In this document: piece after piece, positions 7,188 to 8,813 of the stretch
Position numbering within the stretch: position 1 is the stretch's first letter
Layout of the letters: the number at the start of each line of letters is the position of its first letter
From: Thermoplasmata archaeon
GTDB lineage: Archaea; Thermoplasmatota; Thermoplasmata; Thermoplasmatales; Thermoplasmataceae
Direction of reading: 5' to 3'
Length of the DNA: 8,813 bases
NCBI GenBank assembly: GCA_021797955.1
Contig: JAJZYV010000054.1
Location: 1 to 8,813, forward strand
Notes under the pieces: generated by a model
The model's database searches: none
What the model was told of the DNA's origin: nothing
Seen by the model: only the letters and a program-made list of their open reading frames with translations
Made by a program: the position numbers and the translations under genes

Positions 7188-7339
7188 GTCATAAGTCAAT
7201 CCTGTCCCGAATTAGGGCACAGAACCTTCAAAAAAAGAAAAGAACTAAAAATCAACCAATCGACATTATGATATGAACAAAAAAAGATTAATGAGGGGAA
7301 AGCGATTAAAGCTTTATAACAAGCGACGGTGAAAATTGA
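7188..7339. other. Spacer after the transposase remnant, carrying the methyltransferase promoter
   Basis: This AT-rich, non-coding spacer includes the quasi-palindrome TGTCCCGAATTAGGGCACA (7203-7221), possibly part of an element end, and the TATA box at 7313-7319. No small gene is supported. Confidence 0.4.
7313..7319 (+). promoter_or_regulatory. Archaeal TATA box of the FkbM methyltransferase, probably leaderless
   Basis: TTTATAA lies 21-27 bases upstream of the ATG at 7340. Archaeal TATA boxes are centred about 26 bases before the transcription start, so the transcript would begin at or within a few bases of the ATG. A purine-rich ATTAAAG lies just upstream, where the BRE would be. A weak GGTGA at 7328-7332 is the only ribosome-site candidate. 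Confidence 0.5.
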
Positions 7340-8284
7340 ATGAGTTTCAATGATTTGATGATCACTATTAAAAAATATAAAAAAGCGTATGTAAATTATT
7401 TACTTATTCTTGTAAAAATGCTCTATAAGAGGAATGAAAGCAGAGTTAGCCAAGTATTTATCAATGCAAAGACCAGAGATGGTAAAATGATTAATTTACC
7501 ATATGGTATAGTTGATAGTTATGCCGTTCTCAAGTACTTCGAAAATAAAAACCTAACAAATGTAAACATAGTTATACATAAAAATTTACTATCATTCAAA
7601 TTCTACAACAAGCAAGTCTTATTAGATCCGGGCAGGTATTCTGATCTATATGCCGTATTTGTTAATGAAGAATATAAATTCCTAAGAATAGAAGGGAAAG
7701 ATGTAATCGATATAGGTGTAAACATAGGTGATTCCGCCATTTTTTTTTCAATAACAGGTGCTAAACGCGTTATTGGGCTTGAACCATATCCTTATGCGTT
7801 TTCCATCGCAGAAAAAAATGTTAAAATAAATAGCTTAGAGAATATAGTATTACTAAATGCAGGATATGGAAGAGATTCAAAAATTTTTGTAAATGAGGAT
7901 AAAGTGTCTAGTAATAGTTCAAGTTTAATTTCTTCACCTAACGGAAAAGAAATCCCCATCATTTCTCTAAAGACTTTGATTAATCAATACAATCTTAAAA
8001 ATGCCATATTGAAAATGGATTGTGAAGGTTGTGAATATGCTCTTTTGGATGAGGATGATGAAATTTTCAATGTCATTGAAATGATACAAATTGAGTACCA
8101 TTATGGCTACGATAGTCTTGTGAATAAATTAAAAAAGGTGGGGTTTGACATAATATACACGGAACCTAAAAAATCATACAATCCTGATGCAGAAAACCCA
8201 GAGATGCGCACAGGATATATCTACGCTTTTATGAAAAAAGTAAGTGATTTGTATGACGCCAAAGCCAATCTTGTCAAGAATTAG
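7340..8284 (+). CDS. FkbM-family SAM-dependent methyltransferase
   Basis: 314 residues. The family transfers a methyl group from S-adenosylmethionine to hydroxyls, commonly on sugars or polyketides. Seen in the sequence: an N-terminal extension of about 115 residues typical of polysaccharide-locus members. Then the SAM-binding motif I, KDVIDIGVNIGDSAIFF (120-136; D124, G126, N128, G130), and motif II GLEPYPYAF (146-154) with E148 expected to bind the ribose. A central stretch NVKINSLENIVLLNAGYG follows, and then the family's diagnostic AILKMDCEGCEYALL (222-236). The C-terminus closes the Rossmann fold (IEYHYGYDSL, VGFDIIYTEP). All motifs are intact. The gene is AT-rich like the glycosyltransferase pair and unlike the transposon pieces beside it, and is transcribed divergently from that pair. 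Inferred role: O-methylating a sugar of the surface glycan made by the neighbours. It has no signal peptide; the hydrophobic run near residues 18-28 is too short for a clear membrane span. The substrate is unknown. Confidence 0.88.
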   Translation: MSFNDLMITIKKYKKAYVNYLLILVKMLYKRNESRVSQVFINAKTRDGKMINLPYGIVDSYAVLKYFENKNLTNVNIVIHKNLLSFKFYNKQVLLDPGRYSDLYAVFVNEEYKFLRIEGKDVIDIGVNIGDSAIFFSITGAKRVIGLEPYPYAFSIAEKNVKINSLENIVLLNAGYGRDSKIFVNEDKVSSNSSSLISSPNGKEIPIISLKTLINQYNLKNAILKMDCEGCEYALLDEDDEIFNVIEMIQIEYHYGYDSLVNKLKKVGFDIIYTEPKKSYNPDAENPEMRTGYIYAFMKKVSDLYDAKANLVKN

Positions 8285-8319
8285 GGTCCAATCTAATTGA
8301 TTCTCACAATATTGATACC

Positions 8320-8442
8320 ATGGATACCAGTGACCTGTCCTTCATTACGCCCCCTGAAGAGGAACTCAAAAATCATAGATTATTCATGCGACATGGAGGA
8401 TTTCTTCACATTCAGGAAGAAGGCAATAAGGTATACTATTAG
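8320..8442 (+). CDS. Unrecognised 40-codon frame, possibly a gene fragment
   Basis: ATG 8320 to TAG 8440-8442 reads MDTSDLSFITPPEEELKN, then HRLFMRHGGFLH and IQEEGNKVYY. The start is plausible as protein, but the frame overlaps the longer frame described next, has no clear ribosome site and resembles nothing I know. It may be the eroded tail of a former gene. Confidence 0.15.
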   Translation: MDTSDLSFITPPEEELKNHRLFMRHGGFLHIQEEGNKVYY

Positions 8443-8713
8443 GAAAACTGGAAGATACAATCTCCACATCTTCGGGAACCTCCTCTTGAAGGCCTATGAG
8501 GAGAACAATTACCATGAAGGGATTTCAGAGATTAAACGGATCAATTTCTCTTTGGAAAGAGTAGGTAAGATAGCAATTCTCAAAAATGCAGGCGAGAGAT
8601 CAAAGAAGGTCTCTGAACCGAATAAGTTCCGCAATGGTGTTGAAAAACCTTCAATGTGTTCAAAAATCTCCTGTAGACAGATACACCATCCCTTAGGGCC
8701 GAAGACTCTCTGA
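8393..8713 (+). CDS. Hypothetical basic protein or gene remnant
   Basis: 106 residues from the ATG at 8393: MEDFFTFRKKAIRYTIRKTG, then RYNLHIFGNLLLKAYEENNY and a lysine-rich remainder. The first 45 residues use the AGG, ATA and AAG codons expected of this genome and look helical and basic, so they may be real coding sequence. After about residue 70 the sequence looks less protein-like and the frame may be past a frameshift. Extending to a TTG at 8297 is possible but overlaps the 40-codon frame. I recognise no family. A reading frame on the opposite strand (8509-8721) is less convincing by codon use. It could be a decayed transposase end or a host fragment. Confidence 0.28.
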   Translation: MEDFFTFRKKAIRYTIRKTGRYNLHIFGNLLLKAYEENNYHEGISEIKRINFSLERVGKIAILKNAGERSKKVSEPNKFRNGVEKPSMCSKISCRQIHHPLGPKTL

Positions 8714-8719
8714 GATGTC

Positions 8720-8813
8720 ATGAAAAAAGTTTTCTGTCCACGCCTGCATGACGGTGCAGGCGTGAGAGTCGGAGAGGCAGCTGATTATCCCCTTGACCTG
8801 CGAGGTCGTGTCT
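8720..8813 (+). CDS. Possible start of a gene running off the right edge
   Basis: An ATG at 8720 opens 31 codons without a stop to the window edge: MKKVFCPRLHDGAGVRVG, then EAADYPLDLRGRV. The beginning is protein-like, but the stretch is GC-rich, which makes stop-free frames likely by chance, and there is no clear ribosome site (only GAGATG). I recognise no family. It overlaps the hairpins described separately, and the two readings compete. Confidence 0.25.
   Translation, partial: MKKVFCPRLHDGAGVRVGEAADYPLDLRGRV
8739..8764. repeat. Perfect 10-base-pair hairpin
   Basis: CACGCCTGCA at 8739-8748 pairs exactly with TGCAGGCGTG at 8755-8764 around the 6-base loop TGACGG. On the minus strand a T6 run follows about 10 bases after the stem (8723-8728), so it might end a minus-strand transcript from the right. 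It could also be a subterminal hairpin of an IS element or part of a structured RNA. Confidence 0.5.
8795..8807. repeat. Short second hairpin
   Basis: GACCT (8795-8799), loop GCG, AGGTC (8803-8807). It is weak alone but lies 30 bases from the strong hairpin inside the same GC-rich stretch. Confidence 0.3.

Larger units (their letters stand above)
6083..7256. repeat. Candidate terminal inverted repeats bounding the central IS debris
   Basis: GTTGATTTTT at 6083-6092 and its reverse complement AAAAATCAAC at 7247-7256 form a perfect 10-base inverted pair. Both have TGTC a few bases outside (6071-6074, and on the other strand at the right end). They enclose the zinc-ribbon transposase and the plus-strand catalytic fragment over about 1.17 kb, a normal IS length. 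The match is short and AT-rich and I see no clear target duplication, so this is only a candidate. Confidence 0.22.

Noticed and set aside
8509..8721. 70-codon minus-strand frame
   Set aside because: Overlaps the slightly more plausible plus-strand frame; codon use is less typical and no family is recognisable.
8738..8813. A tRNA in the GC-rich right end
   Set aside because: No T-loop consensus or acceptor-stem closure on either strand.
1..8813. CRISPR array or tandem repeats
   Set aside because: No regularly spaced direct repeats seen anywhere in the window.

Overview
The window looks like archaeal chromosome, most probably from a Thermoplasmatales-type euryarchaeon, though I infer this and cannot prove it. 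The pointers are AT-rich genes with AGG/AGA arginine and ATA isoleucine codons, GGAG ribosome binding sites, a TTTATAA box about 25 bases before a start codon (a leaderless archaeal arrangement), a large surface protein crowded with N-glycosylation sequons, and several families of decayed insertion sequences. No rRNA, tRNA or CRISPR array is visible.

Layout, left to right. (1) 1-266, minus: the N-terminal 88 codons of an IS256 (Mutator-type) transposase, cut by the window edge. (2) 393-4412, minus: a 1339-residue polytopic membrane protein with a GT-C-like N-terminal half, a very large sequon-rich outer domain carrying YfhO-like motifs, and a C-terminal membrane anchor. (3) 4399-5631, minus: a GT4-type glycosyltransferase directly upstream of it. 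The two genes overlap by 14 bases and share an identical 8-base GGAGACAT ribosome-binding element. (4) 5811-7187: an insertion-sequence graveyard. It holds the N-terminal part of an IS3/IS481-like transposase (minus), a truncated zinc-ribbon DDE transposase (plus), and the C-terminal catalytic part of an IS3/IS481-like transposase (plus), the first and last broken by stops and frameshifts. (5) 7340-8284, plus: an FkbM-family methyltransferase with its own TATA box. (6) 8285-8813: unrecognised small reading frames, then a GC-rich, hairpin-bearing stretch that may begin another gene.

How the genes could work together (inference): the cytosolic GT4 enzyme would add a sugar to a lipid-linked or nucleotide-derived glycan. 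The GT-C-like membrane protein would transfer or extend glycan on the outer face of the membrane. The FkbM enzyme would O-methylate a sugar hydroxyl. Together this is a cell-surface glycan island, with accessory genes embedded among transposon debris. The most interesting object is the giant GT-C/YfhO-like protein, whose build recalls the mycobacterial arabinosyltransferase AftD (multi-pass GT-C core plus large extracytoplasmic module), coupled to a cytosolic glycosyltransferase.
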